Shown piece after piece: positions 34,266 through 47,477 of a stretch of 64,000 bases of DNA. Origin of the DNA: Albugo candida (lineage: Eukaryota; Oomycota; Peronosporomycetes; Albuginales; Albuginaceae); contig CAJNAR010000153.1 in assembly GCA_905220665.1 (NCBI GenBank), positions 186,001-250,000 on the forward strand. Direction: 5' to 3'. The notes beneath the pieces are model-generated. The model was not told the DNA's origin and did no database searches. It saw only the letters and a program-made list of their open reading frames with translations. A program made the position numbers and the translations under genes. Positions within the stretch are counted from its first letter, which is position 1; every line of letters starts with the position of its first letter.

Positions 34266-35270
34266 TTACTTGTGGAAGGGAAAGTATTCTTCACTCAAGC
34301 GGTAGGATAATCTTGATGGAACAATAAGTGGATACAATGAATCGATCGTTGATGGATTTTGGTCTTCGTGGTTAATCGCATCCTTGCAGGCAGTATTGCT
34401 TTCGAGCTGTTCAAGAAATTGTTTGAATAGAGCTTTGGCGGTTGCGCTTTTCGACAGAATCCTAAATCTTGGGTTGAGGATTTTATTCACTTGGAGAAAG
34501 TCATAAGTATAACCACGTTTGGGTATTTCAACATCTTGGTTTGACCCAGGCATTATGAAACTGAGCGCTGTTATAACGTGTGGTGAGCAGATCAACTGAG
34601 CTGGACGCATCTTTTTTCCACGAGATTTCAACTCGAAGAGATTCTTGATCTTTCCTGCAAGCGGATTATTTTCCAGCTCCTTGATGCAATCGCTGAGAAG
34701 CTCTTTCGGTGAGATCGAGTGTAAAACCACTGGAGCGTTCACGCCTGAAATCATATCGAGGAAGCCGTATTCCGCTCGTTGATGTAAGCTACTTTGCGAT
34801 TCCGGGAAATTACCAAGCTCGAAAGTATGCAACTTATCCCATTTGCATTCAAGAGAGTGCAAAATGTTCATAAGATCGCCTGCTCGATTCACACTATCTG
34901 CATCAGCCAATACAATAAGTGTTTTTTGTCTGGCGCCGATCACGTGGTGGGCAAAATCGTAAAACTCTTTGATGGCTGAAGACCCTCTCGTGATCATCGG
35001 CATCGTGTAAACAGGTATCCCGTAGCGTGCGTTTGGACGTCTATATTGTATATATGGATAGTTGGAGGTCATGCCAACATCAAGAATTATTGCATCACCC
35101 GCAAGCTTTTGTGATAAAAGCGCGAGGGCAAAGATGCAGGAGCTGGACATATCACATATAAAGACGTGCTTTCGTTCACGTAGATCGGTCTGATGCACAA
35201 TTGTGCACTCGGTCATTGTTATGACCCAAAGCGTGCAAACGGTGAGATATATTGCTGTGATCCGACACAT
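34266..35270 (-). CDS. Secreted protein, possibly a catalytically dead nucleoside-hydrolase relative
   Basis: Minus strand, single exon, 334 residues. Residues 1-21 form a signal peptide (hydrophobic core AIYLTVCTLWVI). The stretch ICDMSSSCIFALAL aligns in position with the metal-binding DTDPGIDDALAL element of inosine-uridine nucleoside hydrolases, but only the first Asp remains. Further on, AEYGFLDMISGVNAPVVLHSIS resembles the EfN...D..AA..v...PI segment of that fold. If correct, it is a secreted pseudo-enzyme. The resemblance was judged by eye and is weak; an unrelated secreted protein is possible. It lies at the boundary between the housekeeping genes and the duplicated secreted-gene tract. 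Confidence 0.6.
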   Translation of the reverse strand: MCRITAIYLTVCTLWVITMTECTIVHQTDLRERKHVFICDMSSSCIFALALLSQKLAGDAIILDVGMTSNYPYIQYRRPNARYGIPVYTMPMITRGSSAIKEFYDFAHHVIGARQKTLIVLADADSVNRAGDLMNILHSLECKWDKLHTFELGNFPESQSSLHQRAEYGFLDMISGVNAPVVLHSISPKELLSDCIKELENNPLAGKIKNLFELKSRGKKMRPAQLICSPHVITALSFIMPGSNQDVEIPKRGYTYDFLQVNKILNPRFRILSKSATAKALFKQFLEQLESNTACKDAINHEDQNPSTIDSLYPLIVPSRLSYRLSEEYFPFHK

Positions 35271-37708
35271 TATATACTAGGAATGGCTTAATGTTCACTT
35301 GGGGTTTCCGTTTATGAGCCGAGTGAGAATATAGTTACAAGAAAACCTCTCATTTGAGCTTGAGTGACGACATCTAATGACTGGATAGATACTTGCAGTC
35401 AAATGGATGAGCAAGATAAAGCTCGTAATACTGATATACCAGCTGTATGTGGCTTGTACCGCGGACTCAGGGAACTTATATATGACATGATGACAAGCTC
35501 GTATAGTAGTTGCCGATTCGTAGATATCATTTGGGCAAGTTCTATAGCACCATTTTTGTACATGAATAAGAGAGAAAGATTCTCGAAGTACGCGTGCTAC
35601 GATGTTCACGGCGATGCGGGAAAGCATCTGTGAGCTTTTTCGCCTATACATATTGACACTAAGAGCACTAAAAAGTTGTGTCAGGAAATCTGGATAAACC
35701 TTAGTGTGACAGCGAAGGCGACATGATGCTAAACATTGCTAACCTCTAGCTATGTCGCAAACATGAGAGCTTTTCCGCTACCTTCAAAGTGAGATGCTCG
35801 CAGTGTGATACTGTTAGACCGAGGGAAAGATCATCGAGTCGCTCACAGAGTGAACTCTTTCCCGTATCTTTCAATCCATGATGCAATGCTACCATCCCAC
35901 ATAATAAGATCCGTTCTTGCTGCGATATCAAATTTGCATGTACTTTTTTTTACATCACGAAGGCTTTGGGCTTGAGGAGTTGATGCAGCAGCGACGACTT
36001 GTGGGCGGCTGTGTCTACCTTTAGACGAAGGCAGTCCACAACCGAATGCTTTTGCGACCGGATAATAAAGCATGCATTTGTAGTCAATCAAACGATTGCC
36101 AAAGTGTACTATGTTGTTTCAAGTTTATGCCAATGCAAGCACGAAAACTGTTTGGCTGTACGCCTCTGTATGTACATTGTTCTCATCAACACTTATTTTA
36201 TTCACAACTGAATGCGATGCTGCAATTATTACGTGTACTTCCTTAAGTAATTATCCACACCGGACAAGGAGTTTGACGATTTTAACGTATATAGGAGATA
36301 TCTGCCGTTAGCACTACACTTGGTTAGTAGCTTCAGAGGCAGAGATGTCGTGGCTAGGTTGTTAAAGCCGAAGTAATAATTTCTTGTGCGTGATCTTTCA
36401 GGACGAGATGGTTTGGACTTTATCCGTCCGCAAGCGGAAGCAACAGAAATGCAAGAATCGATCTTCTACTCGCATCACATGACAGTCAAGTTCAGAATGT
36501 ATCTATGAGGTGGCGTAATACGGATCTTGCCAAGTGATTTTTGCTAAGAAACATGCCACTTAGGGGAATAACTTGTCAAACATAAGTAGAAACGAGTTTC
36601 TGGTCTACGGACAGCGCAGTTAGCAGACGACTGTGAAATCTGCTGGCTAGCAAAGCGTGCTTATCAGAGAGAGCTTGTGCGCAATCCTAGCGTTTTATAC
36701 ATCAAGTCTTCGCCTTCTTATCCATATTGAACAAACCAGAAGAGATACTCTCTCTACACTATCTTTAGCTCAAATTGACACAGCACGGAACTTTTTGTCG
36801 CTTGCATTTACCCGAGCATACCATAGCTCTCCTGATTTATTAAAGATAAGTTCAGTAAGAAATTTGGCAAAAATCGAACGACTGATATCTACCTAATATC
36901 GGTGTTACCTCTAAAAAAGCGAGCAGGCAATTTTGACGGTCTTTACGCGGGAGAATTTTGAGTCAATCAGCATCTATATGAGCCAAAAAGCAACCCTGTT
37001 CCCAGGGTGGGACGTCTCAAGAACACGTTGGAAATTTCCAACGATTCCTTCGTATCAGCTTGTAACCAACAGCGATCAGACCTTGTTAACCGTTGACATA
37101 TGCTTGTATAAATAGAGGCGGTTCGGGTATGTACTGAACATAGCATGCGAAAGCAAAGATCCGAACTTGAATCGCTATACAACCGAGCGGAGGTAGCTTA
37201 TTTCAATGAATATAGTATTCCAGTCTCCGAAATGTATCATGAGATGTGTGGAGTGTCTAATTTGGGTAATGATTCGACAGAGCGCACGGATGCCCAAGAT
37301 CGGGACAAGCAACTTTTGCACCACACGTGATCTAATTCAAGAGAATTTCGATACCACTACGGTTTGCAATGTCGGTATTACGTAGGTGACGCTATACAAA
37401 TTACAGGCTGTCTTAACTAATAACTTGCAATATTTACCGCTTTTTGGTAATGAAAATGCACTAAAACGCCACCAAAACATTAAGTACCCTTCTAAAAGCA
37501 TTGCAATGCGCTCAAAACCACTTTATGAGCAAGATTGTTGTAGAATTGTATGGTATCGACCGAACGTAGCACGCGTCTATAACTCTATTCGCTTTTCTGC
37601 ATTTCAAGTCGACTTGATATCAATCGCAACGTGTTTGTAAAGTGAACAAGGAAAATCATTATTCAAATCGCTATCAACCACCCACCTTCACATTGTTTTC
37701 ATCCGAAT
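35271..37708. other. Gene-poor region upstream of the first secreted-family gene
   Basis: Nothing here can be supported as a gene. Short frames (for example 35364-35633 plus, 35295-35651 minus) lack domains. From about 36340 the sequence is recognisably similar to 44130 onward and 55180 onward, marking the left edge of the tandem large-scale duplication. The last 100 bp before the ATG resemble the corresponding segments of the other two copies. Confidence 0.55.
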
Positions 37709-40700
37709 ATGATTCATGTTTTCGTCTCAAACTTTGCAACCATCGCGTTTATGCTACTCATCTCGAATTGCCAGCAGTCAGCATTGGGTATGCAAACAGA
37801 AGTAGATGACCGTCAACTTATGGCTGGGAACGAAAGAGCATCAAAAGAATCAATGGCAGACATGACCTCGCGCGAACTACTCATATCAATGAAGAGTGAT
37901 TTAAGGAAGCTTCAAAATAAGATCTGGTATGATATGACCGAAGAAGGTCACTGCGGAGGTAACAAAGCACATCGACGGCTCTCTTGCAAATCAAACCTTC
38001 ACTTTCCGGCGCGGATGTTTTGTAGTGTCAAAATCTGAAATAAGCGATGTAGTGCTCAAGTTGACAGAAGCTCACCAAACTTTGATGCAGAAGTGTGAAG
38101 AACGTCTTAGAACTTTACCAGGTTTTACTGGGATTCTACCCGAAGATTATTTACTCGAACAAATGAATTTGGGGAACGAAATCCACGTATTGAATGAGGT
38201 GATCGGCTTTCTAATGATAGATTTGGGGATAGCTGGTCACAAATATCCGGCATGGGAGCAACAATCTCCCGAAGTTTGTGTTCTCGACAGGTTCGTTTTG
38301 ATTAAAATGCAAATTTGCAACCCGAAGCAACTTGTTGACAATAGGACCCGACTACGTCAATTTAACAAAGGACAAGGTTCTGATTCTATCAAGTAAGCCG
38401 AAATTGAAGTTATTTCACAAGATGTATTGATTAATACATCAGGGATCCGCAAAACACGCGCCATAAAAACATGGTACATCCTTATGACTGTACAAGGTAC
38501 GCCCAACTTGATCTTGAATCGACAAAATTGGTCATTTTTATATTCAAGGTCTCGGGAAATCGGACTTCACGATACAAAAACTCCCGATCCTAAAAGGTAC
38601 GCCTCAACAAGTGCAAATGTGCAAAACTATGTCATTTGTTTTCAGGCTCCGAAAAAGTCAACCTTGCCAGCTCCAAGCTCACGACTCTGATGGGTAAATT
38701 TAAATTTAGTGCTATTATGCAACGTGTACTGATTGCAAAAGTCCAGGGTCCACCAGATCGCACAACGTGAACCCAGCTCGATTATTGCTACCGGCTCGAA
38801 ACGGTACGTTCAATTAAAATACACTTCCGCAACGTGTGGTAATGTAATTGCTTAGATTATACCAACTCAAACCCCGCGAAGTTCAAGCTCCCAAGATTAA
38901 AAGGTTCACATCAACGTAGCCGCGAGTGCGCTGTAATTTTAGTGCCAATTGGCTAACGTCACGTTGTAGCTCCTCTAAACGAGACTGTAGAAGGAATCGA
39001 CAAATTCAACCACAAGAACGCAATCCGATTCAAGCTCCTTACCACCGATCAGAAAACGACTTCCTTAGCCCAATCCAATAATGACGGCTCCCTGACGACT
39101 ATGAGCGCATCTTGGCTGCAGCATCCCTTGTTACCATTGTTTACCATGTTCTAGACATGATTCTGGATATCAAAGATGAAGCGCCTGATGGACTCTACTA
39201 AAAAATAATAGCAGTCGAATAACTTGGAACCGAATGGTTCTAAACAAAGTGAATTTGAAGCACGTATCTGTTCCACGACAAATCAAACGCGCATTGTATG
39301 ACAAATTCTAAAGGAAGTAAAAAGGTATGGCTCTCCATGAACAAGCAAGATGTTCAATAGGCGTAGTTGATACATTGTTGCCCGTCCTTTTCCTATTCAA
39401 GAGGTGAGATTACAGATCTGTTCAAGTGTTTGCCGAACCTACTGAAGCTTATTGATCGCTAAGCTCAACAACAACGCTATTTTTTGACAGATTTGTACAA
39501 AATCTTTGCCCTGTCAGAGCTTGATATGATACATGGTTTCAGTCAGGCGCTGCCTTTTTAGTTCGACAATTAATTGTTAGGAAAACTCTCACTTGATGGA
39601 GGATGCAAATTAGAAATAAAGCAAACGCATTAAATTAATGAGATTTGGTACCAGATTGTCTTTGTAGCTAGGATAGCGTCACTCCAATCCCAGTTTTATA
39701 CAATTCTCCCGGTCGTGATCATTCGTCAACATCCCGGCAATGGATCTATTGCCCAACCGAACACCTTGAATCAAACAAAAGTCATTCAAAGTTGTGCCAA
39801 ACTGTGTCAAGACCGATCCGATGGTATGCTAGATCAGTTGCTCAATTTAAGTACTCTTCAGAAGGCCTCTATCATGTGGTTTCATTGCGACTATGTCCTG
39901 ATCAGTATGAATGAGATGAAAATACATATTCGAGTACTTTTGCTGAAAATCTCTTAGCTGGTTCATGATTGTACTCCGTATGGTTCAAACGAAAATGAAG
40001 CGGTGTGTGATAATGCACTCTGTTCAATCTTAGAAAATCGTTCTCGTGTAGATTAAGGTCGTCATAGCAACTATTATACATCCTCTATTTGAATGGACAT
40101 ATTCTTTTATGCTTCCGTACGATGTGACACAAGTATGTCACATAATTGCGTATACTCACTCTTCGAATCATCTGCATTTAAGGAGAGCATGCTGAAAGCA
40201 GAAGCAGCAGACAAGAACAGTATCGCTAAATGGATATGAGAAATAGTTGAGGTTGGAAAGAAAGTGGCAGCGTTACGTTCTTCCTTCAAATATTCTTTTG
40301 AACTTTAAGTAGGATAACGGCCAAACAATTATGCTTGCGTTAAATCAGAACCCAGGAGTGCGTTGTAAAAGTCGAATGCGAGCGTTCTGGATATTCGTTA
40401 TTACTGAGTCTGGCGCTTTCGCTGGATTTTATTTTTCTAGCAGACACCTAAATCAGTACAGCTTTGGTGAGGTAGCATGATACCCATATGATAGGGGTTC
40501 AGATCCTGGATATGATCGTGTGGATGGTGCAGTCCCATTTGATACCAAATGTCGAAAAGAATAGCCTACCGAAAGTGGGTGACTCAAATAGTTTTGAGTC
40601 GATCGGCTTCGCAAACGTGTTTCCTTCAGATGAGCTTTTGCAAATGGGATAGACCTAGACTAATCGTGATATCCGTTGCAGTCTAGAGTATGGTTGATTG

Positions 40701-43700
40701 CAAGAAGGAGCACTCCGGCTCGCTACGTTTCGTCATTCTAGCCGAACTAGAGCTGTTTCTACATGGCAGGCAGGCCAATAAAAGGATGAAGAAATCACGT
40801 ATGCGGCATGAGAATTGCTGCGTGATTTTTGAACACGACTTGTCTAATGAACTGAGCGAAAGAGTGAAAAGATCTGGTAAGGCTCCTGTAGAGCATCACA
40901 ATATTGTTCTGTTACCTATGTTACCCTTTGCGAGTACTTGTCGTGTCCTGAATCCAATGCGGCAATGTGGTTCTCGGCAATCGAGAGACCATCAAGATGC
41001 ATGGCGCTGGATATCAACTTCACTTCTTCGTGTTTATAACTGAGAGTCCGTATTTGTGAGGACCATTTCCTTCGAAAGTGTGCGATTGCAATGTTTAATA
41101 GAATAAAAACATGTTGGAAATGTTTATTACGACTATTCGAATATCCTGTGCGAATAAGAAAAGAAATGATATTTACGTGAGCGTAGTCGGCGCCGATATT
41201 CGATTTATTTTGACTTTATATAATGGAGAGGTTTCATGATGCATCGTACGTTGAAGCACAAGAGCATATCACGGGATTGCATATGTGTGTGAGAGAGGGT
41301 CCAGTGGTCTTATAGTGCTAATGACTGGCGCTCTATTAGTTCTTGGTTCATCAGGACTGTAAGGAATTCGACTCCTGTGTGACTAGAAGTCTGCCTGTCG
41401 ACCGAGCGCTCTCTTTGTCACTTGGACTTGCTGCTTTCGTATGCTATGCGGTTCTTTGTGCAATGAATACATCAGAGTTAAGAAGAACAACGAAGTACTA
41501 CGGAATTGATTCAAACCATCAGAGCATTCCAAGAATAGTTGCGAAATCGCGACCTCTTGCGCTACCTGATTTAATGAGCACAAATTACTTCTGTGTGCTC
41601 TGCGTTAAGAAATTGGAAGCCGTTTCGAAAATCCGGTACATGGCAAGCGCATCTCAATCAGTCCGCATCAATCGAGATGTCATCAAAAGGTGGCCTCCAC
41701 AACAAGGTAGGCTTGGTGTACTTTCGAACGAAAGGCAACGGGCCAAAAGAAGAGTGAATGAAAAGCATGGGCAAGTTTGCGAGCTTTTTGAAAGCAATTC
41801 ATAAAAGCGCTCACGGACACGTGCCAAAATTGAAGGATTTTGCGGTCTGCATTGAGTCTAACTGAAAAAGCAGCGACAAGCTACTGCACAAATCACAATA
41901 AGCGAAATTGTGCGAGAGCTCATGCACTTTTGTATAAGCCCCGATCAGATCATTAGAGCAGCACATGTACACCCGTTCAGCATGAATGTGGAGCATTTAG
42001 AATGCATCGGGCGATTTTAATGAAGACGTTAAGCGAATTCATGATTGAAACGCGGTCGAACAAGCTTCTCATAAGCATGACATAAGAAAAGTCGATTTTG
42101 GTGCGATACAGCGTCATAACTACTACAATAACTGGCTCGAGCAATCAAAGCCATCGCGTTCATCGACTTTATTATCATGTGTACGAAAGCTGCGCTGTTC
42201 GACGACGATCGTCGATCTAGTTTATCACCAACGTGCGGGTAACTGGATTTTCTAGGTCATCATTGCTGACCATTGCAACCAATCTGCTAAATTATAGGCT
42301 CGTTCGGAAGTGGAGGCAAAGTGTTGAGAGTAGGGGTTTGAGAAAAAATGATGCAATTATTTCGTCATCGACGTTGAGAAGCCTTTCAGAAATGCTTGTT
42401 ATGCCACAACAAAGTGTCAATTGCAGCACTCTACCTCGTCCTACAATCATGCATAAGGAAATGAGAGCTTGCCCACTTCTTATTTTTCGTCTGAATTGAT
42501 TCTGCATGTCGAAAGAACTATTTTATATGTTAAATTGAGCTCATTCCAGCACGGCATCATCTAACGCGATAATTCAATGCTTTAAGTTCATCTCAATCGC
42601 CTGGGAGAAAAAAATTGATATATTATCAAGCTGTTGAAACAATCAGATAAAAGCGATATTACCGTCTCTCAACTGGCCTCGATACGGCCGGTATGGTGCA
42701 AGCGATCAATCTCGTATGGAGTAGTTCCTCTACAGGTCTAATGAGGCTACCGATTGCATGTTATCAGTTTTATCGGAAAAGGTGGCATAGGTCTGAAGGC
42801 CGTATTCGATTTTCAACAAGAATGAGAACTCGCTTTTCGATCATAAGGTCAATCGTCTATCTCCTTGTTGTATCATTAACTTTAAGATCCGATCTAGGCA
42901 AGCACAGACCGATCATATTGTTTCCCACGACAAATTATAGCAAAGTTCCCGACCATCATAGTGAAGAAGCACATTATTGTTTCTTGGTCTCTGAGAAAGC
43001 TTATGGCAGGGTCGATCGGACGCTCATATTTCGCGATTCGGAAATAATGGGCGTTATAAAAGCTGTATCAATTTATCTCACCTTTGTACACCGGCACATG
43101 GCATAATTGATGATTGTTGAAAGTATTCAACCGTTTACTGCATCCTAATGTGGATTAAAGTAGCCCGTTTCTTTGAGTATTTCTTTTTATGATGGCCATC
43201 GAACTCTAGAAGTATATATCGCGCCTTCATGAAGGATATAGAATACTGATTTTCAACACCACTTTTGCAAAGGGGACCAGTTTTTCAAAAGTATTCTAAT
43301 TCTGCTTTCGAAAACACCGACTAAAGCTTTGACGCAGGTCGAATTGGTTCGAGTACATTTTTACGTATCTGGTGCGAAGGACAACTTTAGAGAATTGTAT
43401 TTGCGGTTTTTTTAACGGTGTCATTTGAACAAGTTGAGCTCGGACACTGTCCCAAAGTTTGTGGATTCAGTCTAGCCAGAGACTATGGTCATCTCACTCT
43501 CGAATAGCGTTTCTTAAAATGGGTTATGTGAACAATTTTGACGTTGATAAACTAACTCTTCTGATCGTATATACGGCATTGCACTGTAAACGTGGACATC
43601 TTCAGAGACTTGAAGGAGTGGCATTCGATCTTTGGCCAATATTATGTGTCAAGAAAAAAAATAGTAGATTTGGAGCACCTTAACAACATCATCAAAGAAG

Positions 43701-44130
43701 TTTTAGATATGCCTTGGGATATTTTTTGGTGGGGCAACTATCAAAGAACGTGATAGGTTTCGCACTTCACAACCGACGCTTTGACAATCACTGCTACATA
43801 TTTCACATCCGCTTTAGAACTTTAAGAGCCCATAAAATATTTACCAAGTAATCGCATTGGTATAGACGTAATTTTACAATGATAGGCCGCATCTTTACTA
43901 CGGATAGAAGCTTTCAAAATGTAGCATCAGACTGGCGGAGCATTACAGCGGCAACATTTGATGGTTTATAGCGACGTCATAACCGCATGCAGCATTCAAT
44001 GCGGATTCTGCGACAAAATACTACTAGGTATGCTTCTTCTAGTACTTATCGACACCGACAAACATGTGACCTTCACGCATGGAGAGGAACTCTGAGCGCA
44101 GCAACACCCCTGTTACTATTTTTTAAGAAG
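36340..44130. repeat. Large tandem duplication, copy 1
   Basis: First diverged copy of a unit containing upstream sequence, one secreted-family gene and a long decayed tail. Shared landmarks with copies 2 and 3 include an 'acgag-ttctggtct' segment (36593, 44271, 55416), a 'cgtgatca' segment after each gene (39712, 49788, 61148), and the gene itself. Boundaries are approximate and were placed by eye. This copy lacks about 2 kb present upstream of the gene in copies 2 and 3. Confidence 0.65.
37709..39081 (+). CDS. Secreted micro-exon protein, copy A
   Basis: Eight exons: 37709-37958, 38026-38392, 38443-38496, 38549-38596, 38646-38693, 38747-38803, 38856-38903 and 38970-39081; 327 residues. Signal peptide at 1-27 (hydrophobic core FATIAFMLLI). 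The motif DDRQLM lies at 33-38, the QLM at the same residues as in the two paralogues. A helical domain without known relatives follows (about 40-205). The C-terminal part is built from five tiny exons of 54, 48, 48, 57 and 48 nt, all with phase-2 boundaries and separated by 49-53 nt introns; several end in Lys-Arg at the junction (PDPKR, GSKR, KIKR). The last intron (66 nt) has a CTAAC branch-like site. No stop occurs across the joins. Probably a secreted effector or peptide precursor; no function is known. Confidence 0.72.
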
Positions 44131-47100
44131 ACATTACCATCGCGTTATTGAGATCCGAGGATAATATTTCTGTGTGTGATCCTCCTGGACGAAATATTTT
44201 AGAGCTGCTCTGAGTGATTTTTTTCCAACAAATATGTCGTGTAAGAGAGTGATTCTATCAAGTAAGAGCAGATACGAGCTTCTGGTCTGTATGAATGTCG
44301 GACGGCGCAGTAGGTAGACAATAGTGAAAAAATTTGGTGACATTTTGACGATGTCAAGATGACTGATATAAAGCATCCTGCTGGAAATCAGAAAAGCATT
44401 AATTATAATGTCATGCAGTCTGCAGAGTAGTGCAATGGAACCCACACGTGGTACGTCAATGATTTTTTTAAATAACGACACGATCTTAGGAATGTATTCA
44501 TAGTCGCAGCCCTCCTGTCTAAATCCAAAAAGCAGAGCGAATGCTCCCTCTGCACTATTTTTTACTCAAGGTAATACAACTCGAGATTCTTTTCCACAGA
44601 GGAAACGCTAGGGTCTTCAATTGCTACCATCCTATAAAAATCCACTCGGCCATATCACACTCCTGTTCATCCAAATGAAATCAGTAAAGAATTTGACAAA
44701 ATTGACGACTGAGATCAAGTCAAGCTCTGATTCTTGTTTCATTCAGATGATGTTAATCCATATAAACACCTCGTTGTAACAGGATTTGGTAGCCGTGGTT
44801 ACCGGCCTGAGGAGTAATCCTTGCGCTATACAAGAAGGTTTCTTGTCTTTTATTATCCAAATGCTTATATCGAAGAACATGAACTGCTAGCTCAATGCTC
44901 TTATCAATTTGACTGATATTGCTCTCGGCCGTCTGCCACAAAGCAATCTTCTGACACGATATTTGAATCTGCAAAAACGTTCACGACCGATAATCTACTC
45001 GGACGTGATGGTCTGGCTTCTAGCTTACGACAAATAGGTTTCTTTCTCGAGAATAACGAGAAAGTGGAATACACGTACACATAAATGGCTCCTATTGAAT
45101 TTTTGTGGAAAATGGAGACAACCCTTTTTCCGAAATGTACAAGCTACTGATTATCTACAGGAGGGGTAATAGTGTTTGACATAAAAAGATAATATCTACT
45201 TATCCCACTTCACTATTGTCCTTTTTCAAAGCGTTCTCCGCAATAAACAAGAACATATCGCCATTTAACTTTGGTTACACAAGAAATTTCTTGGCATTAT
45301 GTTACCGATTCCTGGTGACATCTTTCAATCCGTCAGTCGACTCCAAGCGTACAACATCACCTTAGCTGACGGTGTCCCCCAGACGCTGAATCGATACGCC
45401 TGGAGGTCGATTTTCTAGTCTAGCTCGAGAGCCCCACAAACTGAACGTAGTGGACAATTACAAGATAAAACCAGGGCAATAAAGTACCAAGATAACTCCA
45501 CCCAAAAGCCAACATGCCTTTACCGGCTTTAGTGCCATGAACTCGTAGAAAGGGAAGCAAAATTTGAATAGCATCCCCTCCCGCAGCTTTAGATTTGATT
45601 TCGACAGCCACCATGCGTCAGCTTCATTAGTTCAGAGTTTGCGAGATCACACGCCCTCGATGGTTTATATGAATCCCAATGCTCTTAAGTGTACTCACTA
45701 CTTAATTAGGCCAGTGCAATCGTTCGGTAGCAGGATCCATTAGCGTACTAAAATGTGGTTAAATGGTGAGCTCTACTTATTGTTTGTTCATGCCACCGCC
45801 TTGCAAAGACGACTTTCGTAAACCAGATTGAGAAACACAGTAGAAGCATGCGAGTCTGCGAGCGTGCGTCGCAATAGGAAACAGGTTGAAGTCATGAACA
45901 ACGCAATTCAGGCAATCCTTCAATCAGTCTCAAAGCTCACCCAGTATCTAGAGAAATCAGCGCACAAAACGATTTGCCGATGAACAGGTTAGACAAAAGC
46001 CCAATTACAGCAAAGCGAGCGGCAAAGCTGGGACAATCCACATTGGGTGTGTCGAAAATGAGGGCTGTCAATAGACCATATAAAACTCTTGTTGGGGTTT
46101 TCCAGTTGAACACGACCTAAAAGTATCTCTGCGCCTTTATGCTGGAAAAGCTTCGAATGTTTTAGAGAATGAGTCCTCTCCGACTCAAACAGCACCGACC
46201 ATCTCTTCTACAGCAACATCGCGCAAAAGTTTAAATGCGCAAATGCGCGAAGCTATTCTTTGACACGGAAAATCAAACAAAGAAACCGTGCTGCCAAACC
46301 AAAAATGCAATATTGCAAATGCGAGAATACAAGAATTTCTTGAGCCGTATACATAGCGTATCATGCAAATAAATTCTATGAGTAATGCTCAGCATTCAAA
46401 CTGACTGACTCCGAACGATGTTTGTTAGGGTCAAGTGTAGGCTAATCTGCAATCAAGGAGTAGATGCCACCACGCACGCACTATTGGTGGTGATAAACAC
46501 GATAGTAAGTACGAAAGGGCGCACCTTGTTTGTAATGCACGGCCATGTGGAACAGCACTAATAAAAAGGGTCTCAATGAACCTAGATACCGGCATCACTC
46601 TGAAAGCGAGCGTAGGATATCGCTGTCTTTGAGCAAGAGCATTTGAAGCAAGCAGAATCGCTGCAATTCCGAAGTTACACTGTTCTCTGGTGGAAGGTTT
46701 CCATGGAGTAAATTAGGATTTGTATCCTGGAGGTTCCTTATCATGCGCTTGTAGGCAACCAGCGGCTACGATTACTAAGCGTCGGGTTCTTTCCCTATCA
46801 CGGACGTGGTTCGGGCATATGAAAAAGATCTGAACGCTCGCATCCGGAGCGCACACGCTCTACAAGTAAGGGCAGGTAGCTTATATCTGGGGGTATAGTC
46901 ATTCGAATTGTGAAATGAAGTATGATGCGAATGAGTATCCGGTGTGTATATTGATCAGACAGAACACACGGAAACCCAAGATTGGGACTAACAACCTTTC
47001 TTTTGCACAAGACCAAAAGTTAGTTTCACTTATGTACAACTATTGATTGCAATGTTGAGATGACGCAGCTAAAGCATATATACATGCCGTGTTGCTTGTT

Positions 47101-47477
47101 GAGGACATGAGCCATCACATCACAATGAAAATATAATGATGACTTCAATGCAATTCAAAGTGCTCGAGACTTTGCATTAATGATTTTGTGTCAAATGATA
47201 ACCCAGCTCCGCTTATTAATCACAGCAGTCTGAAGGCTCCATCGCAACATTGAGTACCTCTTACGGAAGATCGCATTGCGCTAGTGCTGGTATACGTATA
47301 GGAGTGAGATTGTTGTCAAATCATATGGTATCGACCAAACGTATGACGCTTCGACGATTATATTCACTTTATTGCACTCCTGGTCGTCCTATCGCCTAGC
47401 GCATGTAATGTGAACAAAGAACATTTATTTTTCAAAACACCTTCAACCACACATCTTGTCATTGATTCCGTTCGATT
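39082..47477. other. Gene-poor decayed tract between secreted genes A and B
   Basis: No intact gene is supported. The interval holds the downstream part of copy 1 and the upstream part of copy 2 of the large duplication. Segments with residual coding-like frames that have a diverged partner about 10 kb away include 40690-41043 (partner 51124-51441), 41343-41804 (partner 51585-51791), 42233-42499 (partner near 52470-52740) and 42693-43106 (partner near 53700-54070). Partners share words but differ by stops and frameshifts, which suggests relics rather than genes. Confidence 0.55.

Noticed and set aside
35364..35633. 89-codon frame with an ATG on the plus strand
   Set aside because: No signal peptide, domain, splice partner or counterpart in the other duplicated copies.
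37107..37115. TATAAATAG box upstream of a 61-codon frame at 37145
   Set aside because: The corresponding sequence in copy 2 (near 46800) conserves neither the box nor the frame, so this is probably chance.
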